NCBI GenBank assembly: GCA_027886175.1
Contig: JAJNNQ010000040.1
Span: 24,076,001 to 24,140,000, forward strand
Length of the DNA: 64,000 bases
Direction of reading: 5' to 3'
Source of the DNA: Phylloscopus collybita
Taxonomy: Eukaryota > Chordata > Aves > Passeriformes > Phylloscopidae
Positions 37,620-51,153 of the stretch are shown piece after piece (position 1 is the first letter of the stretch; every line of letters begins with the position of its first letter). Position numbers and translations under genes: made by a program. The notes beneath the pieces are model-generated. The model had not been told where the DNA came from. It ran no database searches and saw nothing but the letters and a program-made list of their open reading frames with translations.

Positions 37620-39229
37620 GTCAGAAAACGCTCACTTCTGGGGGAAGGTCAAAGGACTTCCATGTCTCTAGTACATATTTTATATCCCAGTTACTTCCTC
37701 AGACCTCAGAATTTTTTGAATGGCGTCCTGATGGCTTTTATTTCAATGTTTTAGACTCAAGGATTACTTCTCTGCTTTCTAAGTACTTACATTTTAATGG
37801 AAGAAGTAGAAACATCTCTTCTGCCTTTTCCAATTTTTGGTTCAAAACGCTAATGATACTTCTTTTTTCTTCACACGATAACGTACGCACCTTAAATATA
37901 GTCAGAATAGGACTTTAAGGATTCCCATTCAAACATCCTTATGTCTGCTGTAAAGTTTTACTCCACAAATAGAAATGAGCATATTTAGTGGTGTATCTTG
38001 TTAGAAGTAAAATAAATCAGCTTTAGGAAGGCAGTTATTACAAAATCCTAAAGATTTGAATATTGGGTGAATCATTGCTAAGGAATGGACCCACAGCTAC
38101 CCTAGAAACTGTTTTTGCATGGTATTTGTTGAGATATTTCTCTAAATATCAGAGACCTACAAGAAGCTAATAATTTTTCTCCAGTCCCCCACAACTACAA
38201 AATAGGAAATTATCTCTCTAAGTTCTACAGTTATATCTCTGATATAAGCTACGGCATTATGAGTATGAAGTCTTATTTTTAGTTACACAAGAACTGTTCT
38301 TGGAAAGTGTAATAATCTGCTTTTGCAGAATTATCAGTTGCTGTAAGATGTGAACAATTTACTGTTCTGTGTAATTTACAAAATTACAGTCCATCTGCTT
38401 TTATTCAGGAGTTAGCTTTTTCTTTTCATACATCATCTTATACGTCTCCATTGCAAACTTCTTAAGTTTGTTCAGTGGAAACAACTAATCTTTCCTGCAT
38501 CCATACATTGTGTTATTTCTGTACAAATTTTTAAGTGGTTTCACTAGTTCTACTTAGTGATAAGGTTTGAATAGCTGGTGATTAAAGCCAATGAACCATT
38601 TATCTTGTTGATTAGTGCTGCTGGTACTTAGCTTTACTTCTGTTTTGAACTCCTGACTCCTGAAAATATTCAGTTTCTCTTTACTCTCAAACCCATTTGC
38701 TATATGGCATCTCTAACACTTTAGTTGGTCTAAATAACAAGCAAGCTTGCAGTTGAAAAGTAAGGATGCTCTCCGTATATTTGTTCATTCTTTCATACAG
38801 AAGTTTGAAATTGCAGATTATCTCCTCAAAAATAGAACCTCTCAGCACAAACAACGCCAGTACACAAAACCTTACCAATGTAAGGTGTTAATTTTCTAAC
38901 AGGATTTGATATCAATGATCTAGTCAGTGTTGATTGATGGGATGCAAACTGAAAGAGCAAACTTCAGATGATAAGGTGCATCATAAATTCCTGCTATCCA
39001 ATCTATTATGATGAAAATGATTATTATTATTATTTTGTGCTATACCAATGGCAGTGAGAACAGTAAAACAGGGAATTTGATGACCATGGTAAACTGCATA
39101 GCAATAACAACCATGGTCTGCAAGTGATGTGTGCATGACTCTGGTCTAGTCATTGTATTTGAAAACCAATCATTTGCTCGGATTGGGAAACCTCATACAT
39201 GTGCACTGAACGTCTTTTCCTCTTTCTTC

Positions 39230-40040
39230 TTTGCACCCAATACTTCCATGGACTTTCTTTTTTGAGCATATGATGGGTTAGTCTTGACTACCCAAACTCC
39301 CACCCATCCACTTATGTCTTCCACTGCAGTGGAATGGAAGAAGGAGATGGGAAGAACATGAGTGAGAAAGGCTCATAGGTTAGGATGGGGCTCAGATGGA
39401 TCACAGATGCAGATCCCATACAAACTACTGTTGTGGACCAAACAAGTTTAGCTTGGGGAAAACAAACTGCCATTTAAAATAAATAATTAAATACTAAGTT
39501 GGTTGGTAGTGGGGAAAAAAACCTCAAACATTAAAACCACGGCTTTCTTCCTGCCTTTCACAGACTCAGCTTGACTCCCTCATTCCTGTCTCTTCCCCCC
39601 ACCTTGTTATGACACTGGTCATGCTCAGAGAGCAACAAGTGGCACGAGAGGGTGGGAAGGCGGTGAGGAACATGGTGACTCCATGGTTAGCCTAGCAGTT
39701 TCTTTCTCCTACTTCTTTCCTCTCATACCTTTCCTCTGTGTGCTTCTCCATGGGAAATATCTGCCTTACCATGGGGCTGCTCCTCCTTTGGTGTTCCCTC
39801 TGCTGTTTGTCCTGTTGGTTCCCTCCCCTTCTCTGGTATTTTCTTGTTTCTTAAATCCACTTTCCCTGAGGTGCCACCAGTGTAGCTGAGGGCCTTAGGT
39901 GTGGCCCATGGTGAGTTGACTGGAGTCAGCTGTCCCTGGCACAGGGCAGCCCCAGCCTCTTCTCCCAGAGACCCCTCGGAAGCTCCCGCTGCTGGCAGTG
40001 GGCACTCACACCCTGTGCAGAACAGGCCTGCACTTTCTGT
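39230..40040. mobile_element. Possible old dispersed repeat (LTR-like composition)
   Basis: About 800 nt have a composition unlike the surrounding intron: C- and CT-rich with several CCTCC/CTTCC runs, and a GC-rich 3' part at about 39880-40030. Its style resembles degraded avian retrovirus-like LTR sequence, but I see no clear terminal TG/CA pair, primer-binding site or target duplication. The assignment is a guess from composition. Confidence 0.2.
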
Positions 40041-43000
40041 AGATTTTGACCTTCAGGCCAAAAGCAGTCCTTGAATCATTTTGTCTGAGCTCATATGTAC
40101 ATAAAAAGCTGTTAATTTTCACTTAGGAGCGAGTCTAGTAATTTTTTTTCTGACAACTGATTCCACAGATCTCCAGAAAACTTAGTCTCTGAACTAGAAG
40201 ACAGCCAGATACACATGATTTTTCTTCAGATTAACCATTTTCAGTGAAGGCTGTGGGATTTAGTTTGCTTTTAAGATGCTAATTTTTTTTTTATTTTCTG
40301 TCAGCCTCTTGGTCACTGGTGTTGTCTGTAGTTGATTAAAGCTAACTTGTTAACTTCAATGAAGTCCATTTCGTGTTGATAAAGGTGGAGTGTGGTTATG
40401 GATTCTAAGCTGACAGTCTGTTTTCTAAAAATACTGACAAACAGTCAATACTGTACAGTCTTGATTTGAACATTGCTTTGGCTTGTTCTATAATAGAAAT
40501 AGCAAAACTATTTTACTAACTCAAACTTGCATTAATTGGAGATCACAGTTTCCTGAGGTTATTTCTTACCTTGTATAAGGCATTTCACCCTTGTTATGGG
40601 GGAATGGTTAGCTAATTTGAAGATGATAAAGGCTGTAAAACTGTTTTCTATTTTCTTCAACCTCCTAGTCTAATTTTTTTTTTCTTTTAATAAATATTTT
40701 TTTATTATTTTCTCCTTCACGACAGGTCTTTTCATGCCAGGGAAGGCATTGTTGTAAGGGCAAGGGATGAGGCAGATTTAGGAGTAAACTGATACGAATC
40801 AGTTTTGAACTTATCTGGCTGAGTCCTGTTTGAAGGACTTGTGCATATATATTGTTCTCTCCAAAGAGAACATTTGTTACAGGTTGCCTTATGGGAAACT
40901 ATTATGGTCTGTAATGTTCTTGTTAATTTCAAACATATGACAAGAATGAAAATTCAGGTTATGAGTTAGCCTTGGTTTCTTCTTTTCCATCTTCACCTTA
41001 TGCTTCTTGTGTTGGCCTTCTACTGTACCAGAGAGTAACTAGCACATTAAGACAGAGTTCTCTATCTTCCAAGAAACTATTTCCTTAGTTAGTTGTATCT
41101 CCCATCTATCTTTTCTTCTGCTTTTGTTTTGTCATGTTTCTGTAGAAAGGCCCCATCACAAAAAAGCGAGCTTCACAGTCTTCCTGTATTTGAGCTGCCT
41201 TAGCATCTGAGTGGAGCTGATTTATAAGCTGGCAGGCAGCTGCTGAATTTCATGGATGGACAAGTTAAAGAAATTGAAAACGCTCATGTTTTTAGCATTT
41301 TTTGTCAGTTGTCCATAGTATAGGAGAAAACTTTGATCTAAAAATGTTAATTATAATTCTCTATGGCATAGTTACAGCTGGCTTCTTAAATCGATTTACT
41401 GTGAGGTTACAGGCCACTGGAAAGACAAAGGAAAGCAGATTTCATATTTTATGTCCCCTGGGTTTTATGAACTGATTATAAAGCCTTGCTGAAATCCTAT
41501 CCTTGCATTTCCACTGAAGCAGTGGAAGATCCTAGCAGATTATCACAGGCCACTACACTGATTCTCATGGTAATAGTGAATGTTTCTGGGGGTCTTAGTA
41601 ACTTAGTTTTCTTAGAAGAATTAGATTCCCAGCTTTGAAAGCTGCTATTTGGTAGCAAAGGTTGTTGTGATAAACACAGCATTTAAAAATAAGTCCTTGC
41701 CATCTGTTATCTCCTATTGAATGGAAAGCCCCATAAATCACATCTGTGTTGTAAAAGAAATATATTAGTAAGTATCAGTGAATTGTATGTAGATACTTTA
41801 AATAAACTTGTAGAGGGACAATATCTTTACCTGTTTCAGGCACAAATAAAAGCTGAACTTTTTTTGCTTATCACCATTGACCACATTTCGGTAAATTTCC
41901 CTGCCATAGTTTTTCCTTTTTCAAAGATCTCACTGAAAATAAGCCATTTACTCTCTTCTAATATATAACAGGTATATATATAGCAGGCAGCATTTCTATT
42001 CCCAGTCACTTTTGTTTGTTCTCTAGTTATCACACACCACTGGAATTTTGTTTTTCCTCTGCTGTGCAACTGGACTGAGTATCAAGTCTTGACTGTAAAT
42101 TAGAAGTGCTTAGGAGAATGAAGAGGATGTAGCCCACTGGAAGTCAGTGGAATCATATCCAGAAGCTACTTAACTATTTTCAACATTGCTGCTTTTGTTT
42201 TAGTTGAAGCTCATTCACTCATGCCTGTTGAGAGCTTCTTCCTATGATAAGAGAAATGTGCAGTTATCTGTGAGAGAATCACAAAATATTTATCTCTCTC
42301 ATTTTCAAAATTAGATCTTTTGGTCACCCTACAAGTTTAGTCCACTTTGGTAGAACTTTGAAATTCTTCCTGTGGGGTCTACGTGGTTGTCTGCTTGGAG
42401 CCATATTAGTAAAGTTCAAGGAAATTGTTTCCCGTTGCTGAGTGGTGTGGAGTGCAAACTTAGAGGATTGTAATGGAAACAGGCTGGCCTGATTGTTTTG
42501 GGTTTTTTTTATTCATGAGGACCTTGGGGTACAAACCTAGTCATATTCATTCTTGACCTGCTGTCTCTGTGGTGTCCCAGTTTTACCTGAAATATGGGAC
42601 GTTCTCTGGGTCGAAGCATGTACTTTAAGTTAAACTGTTGCCTTGTTTAAAAGGCCCTAGAAACCAGTGAAGCTTTGTTGCAAGAGAATTTTCAGTTATG
42701 CCATGAGCAGTGCAGGTGACTGATGGCTCTCAAAGGTTAGGACCTTGTGTGAAAGAAAATGCCTTTCTTATTCTTTAGAGCAAACACAGCTCAAAAACAT
42801 TGTAAGTAAATGAGCTTCAAGAAAGCAAATTGCAAATAGCAGAATAATAAAAAATTATAATGTCTGTGAAAGAGAAAACAGACTGAAAAGAGTTGCTTAG
42901 AAGATCAGAAAAGTTCAGAATATGGATGTTTTTAAGTCCTCTGTGACCATTATAGGGTGCTGTTAAGCTGGGGAGCCATCTTTTATGTTCCCTTATTTGT

Positions 43001-44019
43001 CTGTTTTCTGGTTTTGTATTGTTTTGGAATGAAATAAGTGCCTTTGTTTTGTTTTGAAATGCTGTTAGGAGATGTATGTCTGCTGCAGTCTTGCTGAGGA
43101 GCTACCTACCATATGTGCAGTGCCAAAAAAAAAGTCTTTATTGATCTTTGGAATAAATAAAAGGCTTGTTACAATCGCAGTCAGTGTTTTGAAAAAAACA
43201 GGATTAATTCCTTGCTTGCATTGAGTAACTGAGATACAGTGGTAATGATCCTCTCTCCATTGATACTTTCCCTTTATCAGCAATTGGGAGAAGATACAGC
43301 CTGGTGATACTGTAATAGTACTGTTATATTTGCATTTTTCTGAGATTGTAGCAGGGGCATACTAAAACTGAGCTCATGCCTGGTTTCTGTTCCTGGAACA
43401 GCATAAAGTTTGGGTTTCCACTATGCAAAAGTATTGTTAGCTTGCTTTGGACCACACCATTTATTACAAATGTTGGCATGATTATAGTGAGAAGTACTGT
43501 GTGTGGTTTGTTTATGTTGACAAAGGACACTGGTTATGCTGGATATGATTCCCAGGCTTATTGTAATCTTCATTGGTTTTCTGGATAGAGGTACTATGGG
43601 ATGACTTAATCGTCTCTTTTACCTATAAGCTATTTTTTTTTGTTTCATCTTCACCAGCAGCACCCACTGGAAAATATCAACAATCATTATTAAAGGACAT
43701 GTGTATTTGCTAGTAGTGTTCTCAGTTGTCTTTATCTGGAATCCATACTCCAGGCCTTTCTCCAGGACTATTCATCATACATGACATTACTAGTTTCATT
43801 TGCTCTACTTTTGCAATTCTGTCTTCTGTAGACCAGAGATAATTTGTCTTTTATCCTGAAGAGACTCTTCTCGTTCACTCTTTATTTAATTACATTTCTC
43901 TAGTTTAAAGAACTTTCAGTTTTGGTATAAGAAAACCTAAGTGGGCATCAAGGAAAATGACTGGACTCTTTTCTTGTTTTAACTGAATATGCAATAGATA
44001 TTTGAATAGGAAAGAAGGG

Positions 44020-44383
44020 GATGTAGTGGGTTATGGCTGGATGCTCAGATCCTGACTAATTGCTGCATTTAGCCAACTGCTGCTTGTTCTTAAATTTCCT
44101 GTTCCCATCACATCAGGACTAAGTTTTCTGTCAAGATTGGTAGAAACTCAGACAATGCTTTCTCTGCAGCAATGCTAAAGACTTCATGATGCAACGATAG
44201 CTCTGCTTTTGGATCTTCTGTGTAGGAGTTTGATAATGGGCCATTGTGCCTATTCAAATCCTCTGCAAGTTTTGGTAATGAGCGCAGTGCTGTGTCGTCC
44301 ATTGTTTTTTGCTGCAAAGATTGATTGAACCAAGGAAGAGGCAATGTTTGACATGGTGTGAGAAGGAGGCAACATGAAATCAT
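44020..44383 (-). pseudogene. Possible decayed coding fragment, unknown family
   Basis: On the minus strand, 44383 down to 44108 gives 91 open codons with balanced amino-acid use, for example LPKLAEDLNR and IAAEKALSEF. After a stop, a different frame continues plausibly (MGTGNLRTSSSWLNAA) to about 44030. This pattern would suit a frameshifted processed pseudogene. I do not recognise the family, and chance open frames of this size are common in this window. Confidence 0.15.
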
Positions 44384-45586
44384 CTCCAGTTCCAGTATAT
44401 TTGGTTAAGAATTTAACAGAAGTGAAAGAAAATTAATGTAATTTTGGCAAGATGGAAAGAGATCACTAGCTCAAGGCTACATAATAAGGATTAATCAGTT
44501 GCTTAGAATGAAAACTGCTACAGCCAAATAGTCTTAAGAGGTCTAAAATAAATTCTTAAGCAAGAAGATTTTTCTTCACTGGTATTATCCGTATATGTAA
44601 GCATGCAAGGAAACTATATGCTGAAAATTCAGGTCTGAAAGTTTTCCTTCTGTGTCATTTGGTCTTTGCTGGAGACATAGAAAAGCTGTTGGAGCTTTCA
44701 GTGCTTTGTTTGTGAGAGAAAATGTATCTTAAAATCAAGATTTTGATTTTTTTTTCACTAAAGAAGTGGTCTTTTTTTTCCCCTGACTGCAAGGTCAGTT
44801 AGTATCTGTCCTCTTTGGTAAACAAATGGTCCAGTGAATGTAGGCTGTTCTTAGTCTCTGAGCAGCTGCTGAAGTGAAGATAATGTAATAAGTGCCATTA
44901 AAAAAAAAGGGGGTGGGAAGACACCAATCAAACTGATGATTGAGAAGACTGTATATTAAGTAGGAACAAAAGAGCAAGGACCACTGTGTAAAATTTTTTC
45001 ACAGCAGAAAGGCATCCTGTCTGCTGGTTTGTGTAATGACAGGCTTTTTAAATGAATTTCAAAGTAATAAAAAAAATCTTACTGTTAAGACACTTTTATT
45101 GAGATTTACAATTTTATGCTGTGCAACCAGTATCTTGAAGAATGTGATTTCTGCTTAAAAAAAGTAATGTGTTGCTCATTAGTAAGTTGGGCTTTTGTGA
45201 TGGAAAACATGAAGTTATACAAGATGTATTTATCTTAAATTAATGGTTTATAGCTCTTAAAAGCATGTTTTGCTCTATTTCCCTAGTAAATGTCTTTTTA
45301 GTGCAAGGTCTACAAGCATTCCAAAGCTTTTGTAAAATAAAGCAGTCTGGCAATGAATTAATATTTTTCAAATACAATATGTGGTAGATATCCTTGCACA
45401 ATAACACTGTTTTGAAAAATGGTCTTCAAACATGTTTTGGGTTTCAATTCTGTTGGGATACTTGTATCACCCCATTCATTCTGGAATCTTTTTCCCATCC
45501 CCAAATAAGTGACTAGTTCTTTTGGGAGTAAAGCTGCCTTGTTTCAGCTGGCCAGACAAAGTCAGGCTGTTGTTCCCCTCTTCTGA

Positions 45587-45725
45587 TCATTGAATCATCA
45601 AGCTAGGAAGAGACTTTCGGGATCCTCTAATCCACTTGTTAACCCAGCATCACCATAAACAGCCCTGAACCTACCCCCAGGTGCTACATCCCGTCCATTT
45701 TATTGCTACAGCCACTTTTCTTATT
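45587..45725 (-). mobile_element. CR1-type LINE 3' end, old copy
   Basis: The sequence starts tcattgaatcatcaag, then runs through a diverged form of the conserved block that reads rightward 'gaagagactttcgggatcctctaatccac', here shortened: agagacttt...atcctctaatcc...ttaacccagcatc. This is the reverse complement of the 3' end of a CR1 retroposon, so the element is inserted in the minus orientation and is severely 5'-truncated. It carries no coding capacity. CR1 elements are the dominant LINEs of birds and other sauropsids, which supports the host assignment. The right boundary is approximate. Confidence 0.7.
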
Positions 45726-48700
45726 GCCTCTGTTACAGCAAGAAGCACTCATTGGATCTACTGTGTTGATACCTTTACGGAAAGCCAAAGAGTTTTGCAA
45801 GATTTTCAGCTCATACTATAAAGCTTTCCACATGTTCTTTGTCAAGTGATTATCTTTTTAACTGGCTAATAATCTAGCTTAAACCTGCTCAGGTCTTGCA
45901 ACATTCTACTCTTTTATGCAGAATTGGTTGGTTTTGGCTCTGACAACAGATAAAGAGTGATGCGACTGCATGATGTTGGCTCAAAATGGTAGATTGCAGC
46001 TTTGGGTATATGGAACTTCTCCTTACTCCAGCTTCTGGGTATAGTGTCCCCTGTAGTCACATGTTCAAGATACCAACAGAGGAGGCTTCATCCAATAGGT
46101 CTGCAATTTTCTGTCCCCTTTCAATGAAGCTCAGTATTGCCTTACCTTAGGTAAAGTATTCCACCTCTGGGTGCTCCCTTAATCCTCGTTTAGAAGTCTT
46201 GCAGCTTTTAGTCCTGAGGTCTGGTTGTTCACAACCTATAGCTGTATCACAGGAAACCTCAACCTGTAATACTTAGCTTTGGTCCTTGGGTGCAGCTTGA
46301 CTTTTAGATTGTTCACAGTCTCTTTGTCACTGGATTGTAGTCAATTTCCATTCATTCATCAATATTAATATTCTCATAGGTGAATTATTCCAAAATATTG
46401 TAACAAATTCTTTGATGTCTTTACATAAGTGATTTGTAGCTGTTCTTTTCTGTGTAAAAGAATTTTTTTTCCTGAAAGAGGGTTTTACTTAGAGCATGAG
46501 CTTTGTTTCTTTTGAAAAGAAATAAGGAAATATTTTCTTTGCAGAAGTTGGGGTAAAGATCATTCCAAAACTGTCATGCCATGATGCAGTTTATTCTGCT
46601 GTGAAATGCTGTAAATCCAGAGACAAGGTGCAATTTATCACAGCATAGCTTTTGTCTTCATCTTTGTTATGGTGTGTCAGTATTGCAAAATGTAGGTTAC
46701 TGCCATGTCTCTGTATCCCAGAGTTACATACCTAGTTCATATCTCTTTTCATCTAGTTAAGCATTGCAGGTTTTTTTCCCAGCCATTTTATTCCATGTTT
46801 CTCTTCTGCAATACCTTCTTGCCACTGCAGTGTCCTTAAGCCTGGGTATAATCTCTGCTTTTACAGGCAGAGTGCACATAGGCAGTGCTCTCATGTGATA
46901 GCTTATGACACCCAACAAGTCACTGAAGTATTAACCTAAGACACTTGTTAAGCTGAAAATATCTTTTGTACCACTCAGCTGCACTCTTTCTTCAAATGGC
47001 TCTCTCTTGAGGTCAAAACATGAACCACAACCCACAGGCTGGGCATGTGTCTCCCTTCCCTTGGTGCTGTTGTCTCTTGTTGATTACTCTTGCCTTCCAC
47101 TATGCTCTGGTTACCATTCCTCATTTGTTGTTCCTCCTTGTTGTTTCAGCCACTTCCCAGAAAGTTCCTTGTGCTTTTGGGCAACCCCTTCTCCTCCCTA
47201 CATCAACAACTGTAGTGTAAATTGTAATATTGCATTGTGGTTGATTTTTGTTTGGTTGGGATTTTTTCCCAAATGGCATCTGGATTGTCTTGTTGAATGC
47301 TCTTCCAGTATTCATAGTCTAGCATATATGAAGACTAATATGGGCTAACAAGATTTGAAAAAAACTTTAAAAGATAAAACAGAACAAGTATGTGGAATTG
47401 GTGGGCAGAAACTCTGGTTGTGATCCAGACAACTCCCTGTTACTCTTTTATCTGGAAAAAAGTGACTTCTTAGCAACAAATTGGAGTGTATTTCAGTGTT
47501 TTATTTTGTGTAAATTACTTACAATATGTTTTTCTGTATTGGGTGCCATGAGACAACAGTTGCATACAAGAGTCATAGTAGGGTAACTTTTGCAACCATA
47601 ACTGTGCATTTACTTTGACATTCATCTGGCCTTTGTAAAGCAAAAAACTTCCCTCCCACACCATTTTTTGTCTGTTGCCCCCTCACCTTCTCCACCACAT
47701 TAGCAACTCCAAGCTCAGTCAGTTGTAATGATTTTAGAGACAGTCTATCAGTAAAGGGAAGATTGTATGTCTCATCTGACTTCTGACAAAAATGGTACTT
47801 TCATCTTTGCATGATTGTGTATAATTTATTCATAGGCAACACTTGAATTTTAATCACAAGAGTACTGTGATTTTTCTTTTCCAGGGCTTTTATATAGGAC
47901 TGAATGGAAGGCCAATTGGCTTAGTTTCAGTGCATGTCACGTCTCTGCTCCTCTTTTGTTCTCTGTTTTTTGCATTATAGTTTCCTCTGCATGCTTTTAT
48001 GTAGAAGGGTAATCCTCTGAGACTGGCTGTGTTTGTTTGTCATTACCTAAACAACTCTTCCCTGATTAAGGGAGCTTCCCATGAGGTTTTTTTTTCAGCA
48101 AGGACCCCCTGGGCAGTAGACAGCAGGACTTGCTGGGGATGTTTTAGGGTTTTCTTTTTTAGCTTTCTGGCTGTCTGCGTCTTGCTCCATCTCAGACTGA
48201 AGATTTTTCACAGTTGGTGTGGGATCTAGACACATAAGCCTGAAATTTGTGAGAAAGAGTGCACCATAAGCTTGATTCTTTTTCAGTCAATTGCTTCATA
48301 GAACATTTGTAGGTTTGGAAAAGCTATTTAAACCGGAGTTTGGTGTTAACGCATGAAAACCAATGTAGTGCTGCAGTACCACACCACCCATGGTACTCAG
48401 CAGGCCTTGGGTTTTGCTGCTGAGTATGAGGAGACATCCTGGTTGCCACAGTGAAAGGTGGTGGTAAAGGATCCAGGAACAAAGCACTGTCCTTGCTCTT
48501 CCTAACATAAAATGATCCAAAGATTACTTTGTGGATGTCATAATATATGGAAGTCAGGAATAGTTTCCTGTCTTCTGATCAAGGTCTGTGTTGTCAGTAG
48601 GAGTGATTGAGTTTTATTTGAGCTACAGCAAGGTGCGCTTTCTTCTATCTTGTACCTGCTGAAATAAGTTATCAGTTGACACTGCCCTTACGGACTGTCT

Positions 48701-48782
48701 TGAGTGTGTATTTCAGGAGTACTATCTGTTCCACTAGACAAAAACAAGAAATAAACAGTATAACTGTTCTTTCCCTCTGCAG

Positions 48783-49051
48783 AATTGACCTCTGAGGAGA
48801 AAGCCTTGAAGATTGCCAAAGCTATGCGTAAGCAGTCATCAGAGGTAAAAGAGAAATGGGAGAACCTAAATGCCAGTGCCAGTATCTGGCAGAAGCAAGT
48901 GGACAAAGCATTAGAAAAACTGAAAGACCTTCAGTGTGCCATGGATGACCTTGATGCTGATTTGAAGGAGGCTGAAAATGTGAGGAATGGCTGGAAACCT
49001 GTAGGAGACTTGCTCATAGATTCATTACCAGATCACATTGAGAAAACCACG
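48783..49051 (+). CDS. UTRN: Utrophin exon (dystrophin exon 59 equivalent): end of penultimate and start of last spectrin repeat
   Basis: The exon is 269 nt, the same length as dystrophin exon 59. Its first two bases complete the Glu codon from exon 58; it then encodes 89 residues and ends in phase 0 at ACG/gtaagt. [20 protein letters not shown] is the third helix of the penultimate repeat, with its core Trp. [13 protein letters not shown] begins the last repeat, followed by [15 protein letters not shown]. Utrophin identity is clear ([19 protein letters not shown]). Compared with the utrophin and dystrophin sequences I know, a Pro replaces Gln in SLPDHIEK, and the exon ends KTT. These may be lineage-specific. 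Skipping would shift the frame. Confidence 0.96.
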
Positions 49052-51153
49052 GTAAGTGTGAAACTCCTGGAAAATATTTAGTTTGTTTGTGTGTCAGACC
49101 TCTCTATTCTAGTACCTCTGGTCATATTAGATATTTATACACTGTATGCTGAAATTCTCATGTGCAGTATAAAGTCTTTAAAGATGGTATCTGAAGCCTC
49201 AGTTAAAGTCCAGTGCTGGGCCACATTCCCTGCATTGGCTGGGATTACATACGCTCATGGATATGTTTGGCCATCAACTCTAACTTACTTGTTAGAAAAA
49301 ACATTTAGAGCTTTTTTAATCATACAGAAATATATACATAGTTTTAATTTCTGTTCCTTAACTTTCACAAAGTTAACATGTCTATTTTTGTTTGTATAAG
49401 TGAATATTTGCATTTGATTTTACTTTAGCCTGGCTTCTTGTCAGGATTATTTCAAACTGAAGAACACATACTGCCCCATAATGTTGTTGTGGGCAGACCA
49501 GTTCTTGCTGCCTGAGTTCCATGCAGGGCTCAGCATCCCAAGGCATGGCTGCTCCTGATGAGCAGTAGTCATCCCCTGCCTAAGTTCATGGATTGGGTAG
49601 GGACCTAGTAATGCAGAGCTCCCCTCCAGAGAAGGAATATCTTCTGGTAATTAGCATTGTGCAGAAAAGCTGACTGGAAACAGTGCAGTGAATAATATCA
49701 TGGCTTCCAGGAGAACGTGTGGGTATGCACATGTAGGTAGAGAACATTGCTCCTTTGGGCAAATTCAGCATTTACTTCTAAGCTTCTGTTGCACAAACAC
49801 AGATTTTCAGGTTTTGAGCTTAGGAATGGGTGTGGCAAAGCATTAGAAGACCTTGGGGTTGTATACCTGACCATCCATGTCTTCAGCATAGGATGCTGGT
49901 ATTGGAAGAATAAAATGGGCTGCTGCCAGATTTCTGTAGATATTCTCTCTCTGTACACAGTGTCTGTGACTTCACAGGGCTACATTATTTCACATACAGC
50001 AATGTAAGCATCCTCATTTTCCAAATTATATTGTTACTTTCAATGTTAATGGAACTGAAATCTTTAAAACAAAGGCAGTCAAAGCTGAGTTAACATCCAG
50101 ACTGCTGTTGATTTGAAAAGAGTAATGAATCTTCTTCTCCTTCTCTTATATTTTAATATAGATACTAAAGCAAGAAATAAGATGCTAATGCTGAACAGCT
50201 CTTTGTTCTCATGCTAAGAAGTGATTTGTCATATCTTAATGGCTTTTTCTGTAAAGGAGATGAAAGCAAAGTCTTTCAGAGTTTCATTGCTGTGGGAAAA
50301 CTGTAACATCTGCTGAAGCAATAGGGGCCTACTGGCTGTCCAGAAGCCCAGTGTTTCTTTCTTGACAGTATGTTCCTTCTGTTTCTTGGCCTGGTGAGAG
50401 TGATTTTTGAAGAGAGGTAAATAATTGATTTGTCCAAAGAAAGTACTTTCTTTAAAGCTGTTTTGGGTTTGTTTCATGATGTTTAATCAAGCTGTTTATA
50501 GGACTGAACACTTAACTGCTCACAGCAAGGAAGACATTTGATGCATCTTTTTAACTGTAACTAAAGCTTGCATCAATTTTGTCTTATTGCTGTATTTAGT
50601 TCGATTTGATTCAATAAACCTTTTACTTCTTTTTAGTCATTGTAATAGCTTTGCTCTCTGGTTCTGATCAGGTAAAATATTGTACTCCTTTTCCTTGGAA
50701 GCAACATTCCTTCATGCTTTGCTAGTTCAATAATAGTTTTTAAATTGAATTTTTGTCAGCTGCTTAATACTTGAAAACTACAGCTATTGAACAATTTTTT
50801 TCTTAAGAACACTTGGCAGGCTGTATGCTGCTAAAGCTCCTAATATAGCATTGTGTATTTCCTTTTGCAAAGAAAAGCTCTATAGCCATACAGCACTACA
50901 GTAAAATAATAAATTATTTTAGGGGTGCAATTTGCTTATGGGCATTTCAGTAAGTTTCTGTTTTTCCTTAAGGGTGGATATGAGTGATACTGTAAGAGTA
51001 TAGAAGTGAGTGAACTTTCTTTGCCGAGAACTGACTTGTGTGCAGTTGTTTAGCATAAACTGCCACATTGGTCAGCACCATGTGGAGTTTACAGTGGCTT
51101 TTGTGCTGCTCAGATGTCAATTGAACGTAACTGTGCATTTCTTACTCTTTCAG
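49052..51153 (+). other. UTRN: Intron 59 equivalent (2,102 nt)
   Basis: The intron opens with a consensus gtaagt donor; the coding frame closes after nine intronic codons. The rest is unique AT-rich sequence with no recognised repeat or RNA gene. It ends at a strong acceptor, cttactctttcag. Confidence 0.92.

Larger units (their letters stand above)
37620..48782 (+). other. UTRN: Intron 58 equivalent (11,163 nt)
   Basis: The first 296 nt are open in the coding frame. The rest is AT-rich intron with a GC-richer block at about 39230-40040, a short ATT repeat near 39019-39034, a coding-like minus-strand patch at about 44020-44383 and a CR1 3' end at 45587-45725. The acceptor ctttccctctgcag is strong. 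I see no RNA gene. Confidence 0.9.

Noticed and set aside
40787..40806. Eight-base inverted repeat AAACTGAT/ATCAGTTT with a four-base loop
   Set aside because: Arms this short are expected many times by chance in 64 kb, so it is not reported as a feature.
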